This document shows positions 24,470 to 33,541 of a DNA stretch of 64,000 bases, in pieces. The position numbers were made by a program, and so were the translations under genes. The notes beneath the pieces were generated by a model that saw nothing but the letters and a program-made list of their open reading frames with translations, made no database searches and was not told where the DNA came from. Origin of the DNA: JAAZNO01 sp012798275 (GTDB lineage Bacteria; Chloroflexota; Anaerolineae; B4-G1; SLSP01); the NCBI GenBank assembly GCA_035347995.1, contig DAOPQD010000002.1, positions 1 to 64,000 on the forward strand, in the 5' to 3' direction. How positions within the stretch are numbered: the first letter of the stretch is position 1; the number at the start of each line of letters is the position of its first letter.

Positions 24470-25789
24470 ATGTCATTGAATGCCTTGCAGGAAAAGATCG
24501 CTGACAAGACTGCAAAACTGGCGATCATTGGATTGGGGTATGTAGGCCTGCCGGTAGCGTGCCTGTTTGCCGAGGCAGGCTTCGATGTGATCGGGGTGGA
24601 CATTCAGGCCGAGCGCGTGGCGCAGATCAACGCCGGCCTCTCGCCCATCGAGGGCGACGAGCCGGGGCTGGCGGAGCTACTGGCAGCGGTGATTGGCGCC
24701 GGTCGCTTGCGCGCCACCACCGAGTATGCCGCGCTTGCCGAATGCGATGGCCTTCTGATCTGCGTGGAAACGCCAGTAGACGAGCAGCATATTCCGCGGT
24801 ATGCGGCGCTGCAAAACGCCCTGCGCGCGCTGGGACCAGTGCTCAAGGATGGCGCATTGGTCATCGTGGAATCCACGATCGCGCCGGGGACCATGGCGAG
24901 ACTGGTCAAGCCGCTGTTGGAGGAGACCTCGGGCCGGCCCGTGAATGCGGGCTTCTATCTGGGCCATTGCCCGGAGCGGGTGATGCCGGGGAAGTTGTTG
25001 GCGAACCTGCGCGGCGTGAGTCGCGTCTGCGGCGGGGAGACGCCGGAGACGGCGCAGGCCATGCTCGCGCTGTACCGTCAGGTGGTGCAGGCCGATCTGG
25101 ATCCGACGGATTGCGTCACGGCGGAGCTGGTCAAGACGGCGGAGAACGCTTACCGCGACGTGAACATCGCCTTCGCCAATGAGGTCGCGCTCATCTGCGA
25201 GGCGGTCGGCGGAGATGTGTGGCGCGTGCGGGAGCTGGTCAACAAATCGCCGGGGCGGGCCATGCACCTGCCGGGGGCGGGTGTGGGCGGACATTGCATC
25301 CCCAAAGACCCGTGGCTGCTGGTCTACGAGGCGCAGCAGCAGGGCGTTCCCATCCGGCTGATTCCGGCGGCGCGCGCAGTGAACGACTCCATGCCGCTGC
25401 ACATGGTCGAGCTGCTGGAAGAGGCGCTGGCGGAGGCGGGACGTCCTCTCGCCGGGGCGCGGGTGCTGGTGCTGGGCTATGCGTATCTGGAGGACTCCGA
25501 CGACACGCGCAACAGTCCCAGCGCGGTGTTGGTCGAACGGTTGCGCGAGCGGGGCGCCGAGGCGGTGATCCACGATCCGTACGTGCCAGGGTATCAGGGG
25601 GATGTCTATGCGCTGGCGCCGGGCTGCGACGCGGCGGTGCTGATGGTGGCGCATCGCGCGTACCGGGAGCTGGAGTGGGCTGTGCTGGGCAAGCGACTGG
25701 CAGCGCCCATTCTGGTGGATGGCAGACAAAGCGTAGATGCTGCAGCAAAATGGCATTATCGAAGCGTAGGCAAAGCCCGTGCCCTCTGA
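24470..25789 (+). CDS. Nucleotide-sugar 6-dehydrogenase (WecC/WbpA-like)
   Basis: 439 aa from the ATG at 24470 (AAGGTG upstream); an ATG at 24452 is possible. It oxidises C6 of UDP-GlcNAc or UDP-ManNAc to the uronic acid with two NAD. 'LAIIGLGYVGLPVACLFAEA' is the Rossmann motif, 'VESTIAPGTM' and 'GHCPERVMPGKLL' are typical of WecC-type enzymes, 'ELVKTAENAYRDVNIAFANE' is the central helix, and the catalytic cysteine is in 'GVGGHCIPKDP'. It supplies the acid function for the sugar pathway encoded around it. Confidence 0.92.
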   Translation: MSLNALQEKIADKTAKLAIIGLGYVGLPVACLFAEAGFDVIGVDIQAERVAQINAGLSPIEGDEPGLAELLAAVIGAGRLRATTEYAALAECDGLLICVETPVDEQHIPRYAALQNALRALGPVLKDGALVIVESTIAPGTMARLVKPLLEETSGRPVNAGFYLGHCPERVMPGKLLANLRGVSRVCGGETPETAQAMLALYRQVVQADLDPTDCVTAELVKTAENAYRDVNIAFANEVALICEAVGGDVWRVRELVNKSPGRAMHLPGAGVGGHCIPKDPWLLVYEAQQQGVPIRLIPAARAVNDSMPLHMVELLEEALAEAGRPLAGARVLVLGYAYLEDSDDTRNSPSAVLVERLRERGAEAVIHDPYVPGYQGDVYALAPGCDAAVLMVAHRAYRELEWAVLGKRLAAPILVDGRQSVDAAAKWHYRSVGKARAL

Positions 25790-27302
25790 AGTCGCCCCGT
25801 CCATGGCCTCGCCCCCCTCAACGCCGCGACGTAAAAGCCGCTTTGCTGGCGATGTCCTCAAACTGGTAGGAGGCACTACCCTGGCGCAAGCCATCACCGT
25901 GCTCACGGCCCCCGTGCTGGCGCGTCTGTACTCACCAGCGGTCATCGGCACTCAAGCAGTCTTAGCTTCCCTAGTAGGAATTCTCACCGCGATTGTTTGT
26001 CTGCGCTATGAATTTGCCATCTTGCTCCCCAAGAGCGATGAAGAAGCCGCCAATGTAGTCGCGACAGCCTTCCTTTCAGCGTTGTTCGTCAGTTCAATCG
26101 CAGCCCTCACTCTGGTTCCCAATCAGGATCACGTCGCTAAATTGCTGCGCGCCCCAGAGTTGGGGGCTTTTATATGGTTAGTTCCCATCGCTTTGTTAGA
26201 GCAAGGCATTTTCCAGATTATGAATTACTGGAATTCCCGTATGAAGCATTTTGGGCGCCTGTCCATTGCAAGGGTTGCAGCTTCTGCAACAACCAGTACC
26301 TTCCAATTGGGATTGGCAGCGATAGGCAAAGCCACCTTAGGTAGTCTAACCGGGGCCTGGATCGCGGGGACCAGCGTTTTTACCGGGACACTGACTGCCC
26401 AAGTACTGCGTGAAGCCTGGCCTCTCTTTCGTCAAAACATCCATTGGGCACAAATTCGCACTAGCCTGGGAAGGTATCGGAAATTCCCCCTGGTTGACTT
26501 GTGGGGCGGGCTGATCAATACGATTTCCTGGCAGCTTCCTACCCTCATGCTGTCGGCGTTCTTTTCACAGACGATCGTGGGATATTATTCACTCTCCAAC
26601 CGCGTCATTCTGCTGCCTATGACGCTGGTAGGCGGAGCCATCGCGCAAGTATTTTTCCAGCGTGCAGCAGAACTACGACACAACCCAGAATTGCTCAGGA
26701 CTACAGTCGAAAAAGTATTTCGATGGCTGGTGGCGTTGGGATTATTTCCCGCATTGCTGTTGACAATCGCCGGGCAAGAGCTATTTGCTGTAGTGTTCGG
26801 TGAAAATTGGATCGAGGCGGGTAGATTCGCCCAAATCCTTGGCATGTGGGTATTCTTCCTGTTTATCTCATCGCCGCTGAGCAATTTGTTCGCCATCCTG
26901 GAACGCCAGGAACTCGCTTTGGTCGTGCATAGTGCGATTCTCCTCACGCGGGTGTGTGCCCTGATGATCGGGGGGCTCCATAAAAACATCTACCTGACTC
27001 TGGGCATCTGGTCGGGTACCGGAGTTCTGGTGTACGGAGGATTATCGCTCTGGAATCTTCAGCTGGCAGGAGCTTCCTGGCGCAAAGCTGTATTCACCAT
27101 TTTGAAGTATGGCGGTTATGCGCTCCCCCTTCTCGGCATTCTGCTGTTCTGTCAGTGGAGACAAGCCACCCATGAGATCATTGTAGTCATGGCGGTGCTC
27201 GTCAGTGGGGTATATTACGGAGGGCTATTGTATCGCGATGCAGAAATTCGTGACTTCCTGCTCAATTTAGGGGCAAGATTCAAACCGGGCGATAAGCCAT
27301 GA
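25779..27302 (+). CDS. Wzx-like polysaccharide flippase (MATE/PST superfamily)
   Basis: 507 aa, GTG start overlapping the dehydrogenase stop by 11 nt; an ATG at 25803 is an alternative. About 12-14 membrane helices are visible, beginning 'LVGGTTLAQAITVLTAPVLA' and 'GTQAVLASLVGILTAIVCLR'. Proteins of this type move lipid-linked oligosaccharide across the cytoplasmic membrane. No Wzy polymerase is obvious nearby. From here to about 33 kb the DNA is less G+C-rich than elsewhere. Confidence 0.88.
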   Translation: MPSEVAPSMASPPSTPRRKSRFAGDVLKLVGGTTLAQAITVLTAPVLARLYSPAVIGTQAVLASLVGILTAIVCLRYEFAILLPKSDEEAANVVATAFLSALFVSSIAALTLVPNQDHVAKLLRAPELGAFIWLVPIALLEQGIFQIMNYWNSRMKHFGRLSIARVAASATTSTFQLGLAAIGKATLGSLTGAWIAGTSVFTGTLTAQVLREAWPLFRQNIHWAQIRTSLGRYRKFPLVDLWGGLINTISWQLPTLMLSAFFSQTIVGYYSLSNRVILLPMTLVGGAIAQVFFQRAAELRHNPELLRTTVEKVFRWLVALGLFPALLLTIAGQELFAVVFGENWIEAGRFAQILGMWVFFLFISSPLSNLFAILERQELALVVHSAILLTRVCALMIGGLHKNIYLTLGIWSGTGVLVYGGLSLWNLQLAGASWRKAVFTILKYGGYALPLLGILLFCQWRQATHEIIVVMAVLVSGVYYGGLLYRDAEIRDFLLNLGARFKPGDKP

Positions 27303-28060
27303 ACACGACCTTCTCATTTGAGCATCTGTATTATGAAAATCCCGCCCTCTGGACGCCTGGACGATACGAAGGCCCAGATTCGGCGCGTGTACAATGGGTA
27401 GCTCAATGGCTGCCCGCCGACGTGAAATCCGTTCTCGACGTAGGTTGCGGCAACGGACTGCTGACTGGCCTGCTATCAAAAACGCACCAGACTGTCGGAG
27501 TTGACCGCAGTCGAGCAGCATTGCAACAAATGAGCGACCCACGATGCCAGGCCGATGCAGCAGCTTTGCCCTTCCCAGATAGCAGTTTTGATGCGATCGT
27601 TTGCCTGGAAGTACTCGAACATTTGCCCTACCCCGTTTTTCCTTCCGTCTTGCGCGAGATAAACCGGGTTGCCAGAAATTTCGTATTGATTACAGTGCCC
27701 TATTGCGAGGATCGCCTTTTAACCCAAGTCACCTGCCCTCTCTGCAAATGTCGCTTTCATCCCTATAATCATGTGCGGAGTTTCACGAAAAACGATCTGG
27801 AGACTTTGTTTCCTTCAGCCCTGCCTCTCAAACTTGTGCGAGCCGCCGGGGCTGCGCCGGTCCAACTTCTGCTCTTCGCGCGCTTGCGTCTTACAATAGG
27901 GCGGTTGCGCGGAAGAGAAAAATCCTTCCCATGGTATGCAACTTGTCCCCAATGTGGCTATCATCGCGGAAGCGATTCGTCAGCATCGCCATCACAGCCC
28001 TCGAAAAAGAGCGCGTGGCTCAAACGCCTGTGGCCCAAACGTCACGCCTTTCTCTGGTAG
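27299..28060 (+). CDS. SAM-dependent methyltransferase with zinc-ribbon-like insertions
   Basis: 253 aa. Motif I is 'VLDVGCGNGLLTGL', with 'GVDRS', 'FDAIVCLEVLEHLPYP' following, typical of class I enzymes acting on small molecules or glycans. Two Cys pairs, 'CPLCKCRFHPYNH' near 145 and 'CPQCGYHRG' near 220, may bind zinc. The ATG overlaps the flippase stop (ATGA). Position suggests methylation of a glycan or its lipid carrier. Confidence 0.82.
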   Translation: MNTTFSFEHLYYENPALWTPGRYEGPDSARVQWVAQWLPADVKSVLDVGCGNGLLTGLLSKTHQTVGVDRSRAALQQMSDPRCQADAAALPFPDSSFDAIVCLEVLEHLPYPVFPSVLREINRVARNFVLITVPYCEDRLLTQVTCPLCKCRFHPYNHVRSFTKNDLETLFPSALPLKLVRAAGAAPVQLLLFARLRLTIGRLRGREKSFPWYATCPQCGYHRGSDSSASPSQPSKKSAWLKRLWPKRHAFLW

Positions 28061-28101
28061 ATGGCGCTCTACGAAAAGGGGTAAAGAAGGACCAGCGGCA
28101 A

Positions 28102-29370
28102 ATGTACGGCTCAGAGACAGCAATGCGAAAAGTCCTGGTCATTGCCTACTACTTTCCCCCTCAGGGGGGGGCGGGTGTGCAGCGCACGCTGAAGTTCATC
28201 AAATATCTGCCGCAATTTGGATGGCAGCCCGTAATCCTGACGGCAAAGCCTACAGGAAACCTGCAAGACGCTTCGCTTCTTGCGGAAATCCCAAAAGATG
28301 TTGCAGTCTATCACACCCCCATTCTGCGACTTCCCGCCCATCTTCCCTGGCGCCTCAGGCAGCTGATCACACGTTGGCTATTACTGATAGATGAACAACT
28401 CGGCTGGCTGCCGTTCGCAGTACCTGCAGGACGGCGGATCATCAAAGAGCAACATATCGCTGCCCTCTATACCACCTCTGCCCCTTATACCGATCACCTC
28501 ATCGGCCTGCGTCTCAAACGTCAGACCGGCCTGCCCTGGTTCGCCGATTTCCGCGATCCGTGGGCAGACAACTTCGCCGCAACATATGCTACCGCGTGGC
28601 ACCATCACCGAATTCACAATCTGGAGCGTCAAGTCTTTTCTTCAGCAGATCACATCGGGGTCACTTCTCAGCGTCAACGCGAGTTTTACGGAGATAAATA
28701 CGGGGATGCGGTTAAGGCCAAGGTCATAACCCTTACCAATGGGTATGACGCAGATGATTTCCAGATGCCCCATCCGAAGAGCTCAAACAATAGAGCCCCC
28801 TCCCTGATGCTAGCATATGCAGGCTCCTTCTACGGAAAACAACAAACAGCACAGTATTTTTTGCGGGGCTTAAGGCAAGCCCTGGACGCAGAGACTATCC
28901 CGGCTTCCCGAATTCAAACGTACTTTGTGGGCAATATCGGCCGCCAGACCATGCAACTCATTGAGCAGCTGGAGTTATCTCATGTAGTTGTACCCACGGG
29001 GTACAAATCACACCAGGAAAGTATCCGCTATTTACTCGCCGCTGACGCTTTGCTCCTGATCCTTGGCTCGGGCCTCCACAGTGAATTGGTCATCCCCGGC
29101 AAGGTTTTCGAGTATTTAGCCGCGCAGCGCCCCATTCTAGCGTTAATCCCACCGGGAGCAACGGCTGACCTGCTAACAGATTTTGGAAATCATCTCATCG
29201 TGGCCCCGGAAGATATTGCCGGCATAGCGGAGAGCCTGAAACAGCTTTATGAAGCCTGGGAAGCGCAGACTTTGAGGGTCCCTTTCCAGCCGGAGAAACT
29301 ACAAGCCTATGAACGCCGTGCGCTGACTGCAGTTTTGGCGCAGGCTCTGGATGAGATGGTGAAGGTCTAG
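28102..29370 (+). CDS. GT4-family glycosyltransferase
   Basis: 422 aa from the ATG at 28102, chosen because AAGAAGGA lies 11 nt upstream; the conserved part starts seven residues later ('RKVLVIAYYFPPQGGAGVQR'). 'FADFRDPWADNF' and the C-terminal 'VIPGKVFEYLAAQRPILAL' motif are characteristic. GT-B fold enzyme that adds a sugar to a lipid-linked intermediate on the inner membrane face; donor unknown. Confidence 0.88.
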   Translation: MYGSETAMRKVLVIAYYFPPQGGAGVQRTLKFIKYLPQFGWQPVILTAKPTGNLQDASLLAEIPKDVAVYHTPILRLPAHLPWRLRQLITRWLLLIDEQLGWLPFAVPAGRRIIKEQHIAALYTTSAPYTDHLIGLRLKRQTGLPWFADFRDPWADNFAATYATAWHHHRIHNLERQVFSSADHIGVTSQRQREFYGDKYGDAVKAKVITLTNGYDADDFQMPHPKSSNNRAPSLMLAYAGSFYGKQQTAQYFLRGLRQALDAETIPASRIQTYFVGNIGRQTMQLIEQLELSHVVVPTGYKSHQESIRYLLAADALLLILGSGLHSELVIPGKVFEYLAAQRPILALIPPGATADLLTDFGNHLIVAPEDIAGIAESLKQLYEAWEAQTLRVPFQPEKLQAYERRALTAVLAQALDEMVKV

Positions 29371-29374
29371 ACAA

Positions 29375-30085
29375 ATGTACCCGGAAGCCAGCGACGAAGT
29401 TGCCCGGATCCGCAAGCTCTATAATACGGTGTATCACTACGACCCTGCGGATTACACCTATACCTGGCATCCGCGCAATCGGGTTTCTCTTTACTATCGT
29501 CATGCCCAAGAGCAAGCTCTCGTCACGTTGTTGAACGCTCAGCAGCTGCGTTTGGAGCAGATGATGATTTTAGATGTGGGATGCGGTAAAGGCAATTGGC
29601 TGCGTTTTCTGCTGAGCCTCGGCGCTCGGCCAGAAAATCTGCACGGCATAGATTTGATGGCTTATCGCATCGCTGAAGCCAAAACCGCGAGTCCAGCTTC
29701 CATGCATTATAACCTCGGCGAAGGACAGGCTCTCCCTTATCCCACCGCCTGGTTTGATTTAGTGAGCCAATTTACCGTATACTCATCGGTATTCGATGTC
29801 GGCATGCAACATCGCATGGCTGCAGAAACGTTGCGGGTGCTTAAGCCGGGCGGCTATGTGCTCTGGTATGATATGCGCCATGCCCACACAACTACGACGC
29901 GGGGCATTGAACGCAAGGCTTTGGAGGACCTCTTTCCAAACTGCGCCTTTCTGGCGCTGAAGAAACTTCATCCCCCCCATGCAGCCGCCCTGGCCCGACG
30001 CTCCAATCTGCTCATCACCCTGTGGACTCTCATCCCCGGCCCACGCAAAACGCATTACCTGGCTTTGCTTCAAAAGCCCCAATAA
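29375..30085 (+). CDS. Class I SAM-dependent methyltransferase
   Basis: 236 aa, starting 4 nt after the preceding stop. 'MILDVGCGKGNWLRFLLS' is the SAM motif, then 'GIDLMAYRIAEAK', 'LPYPTAWFDLVSQFTVYS' and 'ETLRVLKPGGYVLWYD'. The N-terminal 'RIRKLYNTVYHYDPADYTY' is an extra cap. A role in glycan modification is inferred from position. Confidence 0.85.
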   Translation: MYPEASDEVARIRKLYNTVYHYDPADYTYTWHPRNRVSLYYRHAQEQALVTLLNAQQLRLEQMMILDVGCGKGNWLRFLLSLGARPENLHGIDLMAYRIAEAKTASPASMHYNLGEGQALPYPTAWFDLVSQFTVYSSVFDVGMQHRMAAETLRVLKPGGYVLWYDMRHAHTTTTRGIERKALEDLFPNCAFLALKKLHPPHAAALARRSNLLITLWTLIPGPRKTHYLALLQKPQ

Positions 30086-30099
30086 AGGGGGAATGATTC

Positions 30100-31197
30100 A
30101 TGCGACTCTGCTTCATTTCCAATCCCAATAGCATCCACACCCGCCGCTGGGTAGACTGGTTTGCCAGCTACGGACATACCGTTTGCCTCATAGCCGATAA
30201 TCCGCTCAAACAACGCTGGGAAGGCATCCCCATCTATGACCTCCCTGCACGTTTCAACACCACCGCTCTCAAATATCTCATCTGGAGTGTATGGACCCGT
30301 CAGATTATTCGCCGTTGGCGCCCAGAGATTGTCCATGCCCATCGAGTCAATGGCGCCGGTTGGTTAGGAGCCTTCTCCGGCTTTCACCCCTTTGTGGTTA
30401 CACCTTGGGGAACTGACTTATATGTCCATCCCTATCAGTCAAGGATATTTCGGCGGCTCGCTCAACACGTTCTAACGCACGCCGATCTGGTGACAGCAGA
30501 TTCCGCCGATCTGGCTAAACAAGCCCTCCTTTTCGGCAGTGAACCGTCTAAGACTCAGCTGATTCAATGGGGCGTTGACACCGCCATTTTCTACCCGGGC
30601 ACCTCCGACCCGACAGTACGCGCCAGGCTCCATGTCAACCCCGGACCTGTCATCCTCAGCTTACGCGGAATTGCTCCCATCTACCACATTGACACAATTA
30701 TCCGTGCAATTCCCCAGGTAAAACTCGTGTTCCCACAAGTAACATTTATCTTTCTGGACTACAATACTGATTTGGCCTACAAGGCGCACCTGGAAAACTT
30801 AATCGCCGATCAGGCATTACAGACATCGGTGCGTTGGCTCAGCGAGATAACAAGCCGGAAAGCGGTTGCGGATCTGGATCGTCTGGCGGACATCGCCGTC
30901 TCAGTTCCCTCCTCTGATGGGACCCCCGTATCCGTTCTCGAAGCCATGGCTTGTGGCGCCGCGCCGGTCGTCAGCGACCTGCCGTCTCTGCGGGAATGGA
31001 TTACGGACGGGGAAAATGGCTTGCTCGTACCGGTAGGAGACCCCGAAGCGCTGGCGGCGGCCATTGTGCGGCTGCTGCAACAGCCCCACCTGCGAGAGCA
31101 GTTCCGCCAGCGTAACCAGGAAATCATCCATTCGCGGGCCGATCACCAGGTCGAGATGCAAAAAATGGAGCAGCTCTACGAGTCATTATGTCGCTAG
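30100..31197 (+). CDS. GT4-family glycosyltransferase
   Basis: 365 aa. N-terminal 'RLCFISNPNSIHTRRWVDWF', 'VVTPWGTDLYVHP' and the C-terminal 'GTPVSVLEAMACGAAPVVSD' followed by 'NGLLVPVGDPEAL', which contains the ExxxxxxxE-type donor motif. Inverting or retaining action and the donor cannot be read. Fifteen nt separate it from the preceding methyltransferase gene. Confidence 0.88.
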   Translation: MRLCFISNPNSIHTRRWVDWFASYGHTVCLIADNPLKQRWEGIPIYDLPARFNTTALKYLIWSVWTRQIIRRWRPEIVHAHRVNGAGWLGAFSGFHPFVVTPWGTDLYVHPYQSRIFRRLAQHVLTHADLVTADSADLAKQALLFGSEPSKTQLIQWGVDTAIFYPGTSDPTVRARLHVNPGPVILSLRGIAPIYHIDTIIRAIPQVKLVFPQVTFIFLDYNTDLAYKAHLENLIADQALQTSVRWLSEITSRKAVADLDRLADIAVSVPSSDGTPVSVLEAMACGAAPVVSDLPSLREWITDGENGLLVPVGDPEALAAAIVRLLQQPHLREQFRQRNQEIIHSRADHQVEMQKMEQLYESLCR

Positions 31198-31283
31198 ACC
31201 CTCACCCGCCGCCGCCTCACATCGCCCTTCTCACCGCCGTCCACACGCCCTTCATTGTTAACTCTCTTGTAGGAATTGAAACC

Positions 31284-32444
31284 ATGAGTCATGTTACCAT
31301 GCTCCTCTCCAATGCCTTCCGTCCTGACCCACGTGTAGGACGCGAAGCCAAAGCTCTGGCCCAGGCCGGGCACCAGGTAACCATTATTTGTTGGGACCGC
31401 CAAGCAGAAATGCCTCTTCAAGAAACTATGGATGGCTACCAAGTCATCCGTGTGCAGAACGTTCGCACCACCTACGGCGCTGGCGTGCGGCAGATTCTCT
31501 GCACGCCCCGTTTTTGGCGCGCAGCCGCCCAGCAGGTCCTTGATTTACATCCCGATGTCATCCATTGCCACGACCTCGACACACTCCCGGCAGGCTGGTG
31601 GCTCAAACAACGCACTGACGCCAGGTTGATTTACGATGCCCACGAAGACTACCCGGCCATGATGTCCCTATACCTCCCTATGACCCTCGTCCACACGCTT
31701 TCCTGGCTGGAGCGCCGCTTGCTCCGTCGCGTAGATGCCACCATCACCGCCAGCACCATTTTCGCGGATAAACTACGGGCGCAAGGTACTGCCGCTCCCG
31801 TCGTTACCGTGGGCAATTTTCAGGACCTGGAACCTTTCAACGCCGTACCCCCCGAAGCAATTGCAGCTGCCCGTGCCCGACTCAACCTCAAACCCGCGAC
31901 GTGTACTGTAGCGTACATCGGAGGCTTCTCCCGCAATCGCCTTTTACTGCCCTTGATCGAAGCCGCCCACGAACTCCCTGAAGTCACCTTCTTGCTGTGG
32001 GGTGATGGGCATCAACGTGCTGAAATCGAAGTCGCTGCCGCTCAGATTCCCAATGTTCATTATCTCGGTTGGCTGCCGGCAGACCAGGTCCCTCTCTCCA
32101 TGAAAGCCGTAGATGTGATCTACTACTGCCTGCGTCCCGATTATCCCGGTGCGATTTACAACGCCCCCAACACCCTTTCTCATGCAATGGCCGCAGGGCG
32201 CCCCATCATTGCCAATGATGTCGGCGATCTGGGGCGCATCGTGCGCAAAACAGAGTGTGGGCTGCTACTCAATGAGGTGACTCCGGACACTATCACCGCT
32301 GCCATTCGCAAGCTGAGCGATCCGACCTACCGCCAACAACTCGGCGCTGCAGGACGCGCGGCAGCGGAGCGCCAATACAATTGGACTTCGGCCAGCAGCC
32401 TGTTACGCGAAGTCTACGCCCAATTGACCAAGGAGATAACATAA
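31284..32444 (+). CDS. GT4-family glycosyltransferase
   Basis: 386 aa from the ATG at 31284 with TAGGA upstream; the frame opens earlier, inside the previous gene, but that part is not conserved. 'MLLSNAFRPDPRVGREAKAL', 'HCHDLDTLPAGWWL', 'IYDAHEDYPAMM' and the late 'NAPNTLSHAMAAGRPIIAND' mark a GT-B enzyme. Its TAA overlaps the next ATG (TAATG). Confidence 0.87.
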   Translation: MSHVTMLLSNAFRPDPRVGREAKALAQAGHQVTIICWDRQAEMPLQETMDGYQVIRVQNVRTTYGAGVRQILCTPRFWRAAAQQVLDLHPDVIHCHDLDTLPAGWWLKQRTDARLIYDAHEDYPAMMSLYLPMTLVHTLSWLERRLLRRVDATITASTIFADKLRAQGTAAPVVTVGNFQDLEPFNAVPPEAIAAARARLNLKPATCTVAYIGGFSRNRLLLPLIEAAHELPEVTFLLWGDGHQRAEIEVAAAQIPNVHYLGWLPADQVPLSMKAVDVIYYCLRPDYPGAIYNAPNTLSHAMAAGRPIIANDVGDLGRIVRKTECGLLLNEVTPDTITAAIRKLSDPTYRQQLGAAGRAAAERQYNWTSASSLLREVYAQLTKEIT

Positions 32445-33541
32445 TGCACATCCTCAACGTCGTCGGCGCGCGCCCCAATCTCATGAAAATCGCGCCTTTA
32501 ATCGAAGCCATGCGCAAACAACCCCGCATCCACCAACAACTGCTCCACACCGGGCAACATTACGATGACAAAATGTCGCAAATCTTCTTTGACGAGTTGA
32601 GCCTCCCGCGCCCCGATATTTACCTGGGCATCGGCTCCGGCTCCCATGCGGAACAAACCGCCCGTGTGATGCTGGCCTTCGAGAAAATTCTGCTGGATGA
32701 TCGTCCCGACGTCGTTGTCGTCGTAGGCGATGTCAATTCAACGCTGGCTTGTGCCATCACCGCAGCCAAACTATGGATTCCCGTCGCGCATGTTGAGGCC
32801 GGATTGCGCAGTTTTGACCGACAAATGCCTGAGGAGATTAACCGTATCGTCACCGACGCACTCTCCGACTACCTTTTCACCACGTCACGCGACGCCAACG
32901 AGAACCTCCAACGCGAAAATATCCCCCAGGAAAAGATTTTCTTCGTGGGCAATGTAATGATTGATACCCTGCTCAAGCACCGCGACAAAGCCCGACTCTT
33001 GCACACCCCTGCGCATTTCGGCCTGGATGCAGGCCACTACGCCCTACTCACCCTGCATCGCCCCTCCAACGTGGATGATCCAGTAGTTCTCTCTGGTTTG
33101 CTGGATGCCCTTATAGAAATTCAGCAAACATTACCCATCCTCTTCCCCATTCATCCTCGCACACGACAACGTTTGCAAGAGTTTGGCTTCTCAGAACGGC
33201 TGGCATCTGCACCAGCACTCCACTTGGTGGAACCACTGGGCTACCTCGAATTTCTTGATCTGATGATGCACGCCCGCTTGGTATTCACAGATTCCGGTGG
33301 CGTCCAGGAGGAAACGACCATCCTGGGAGTCCCCTGCTTGACCCTGCGTGAGAACACCGAGCGCCCCATTACCATCACCGAGGGCACCAACGTCTTGGTC
33401 GGTTCCGACCCAGCGCGCCTTCTGCATGAGACGCGAATGGTACTCGAAACCGGCGGCAAAGCAGGGCGGACGCCGGAACTATGGGATGGGCACGCCGCAG
33501 AACGGATCGTGCAAATACTCCAGGAGCAACTGACATGCTAA
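32444..33541 (+). CDS. wecB: UDP-N-acetylglucosamine 2-epimerase, non-hydrolysing (WecB type)
   Basis: 365 aa. It interconverts UDP-GlcNAc and UDP-ManNAc. 'VVGARPNLMKIAPLI', 'HTGQHYD', 'VVGDVNSTLACAI', 'HVEAGLRSFDRQMPEEINR', 'TLHRPSNVDD' and 'TDSGGVQEET' are all present, and 'LRENTERPITI' is the WecB-type version of the C-terminal motif. It overlaps the following paralogue by 7 nt (ATGCTAA). Confidence 0.93.
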   Translation: MHILNVVGARPNLMKIAPLIEAMRKQPRIHQQLLHTGQHYDDKMSQIFFDELSLPRPDIYLGIGSGSHAEQTARVMLAFEKILLDDRPDVVVVVGDVNSTLACAITAAKLWIPVAHVEAGLRSFDRQMPEEINRIVTDALSDYLFTTSRDANENLQRENIPQEKIFFVGNVMIDTLLKHRDKARLLHTPAHFGLDAGHYALLTLHRPSNVDDPVVLSGLLDALIEIQQTLPILFPIHPRTRQRLQEFGFSERLASAPALHLVEPLGYLEFLDLMMHARLVFTDSGGVQEETTILGVPCLTLRENTERPITITEGTNVLVGSDPARLLHETRMVLETGGKAGRTPELWDGHAAERIVQILQEQLTC

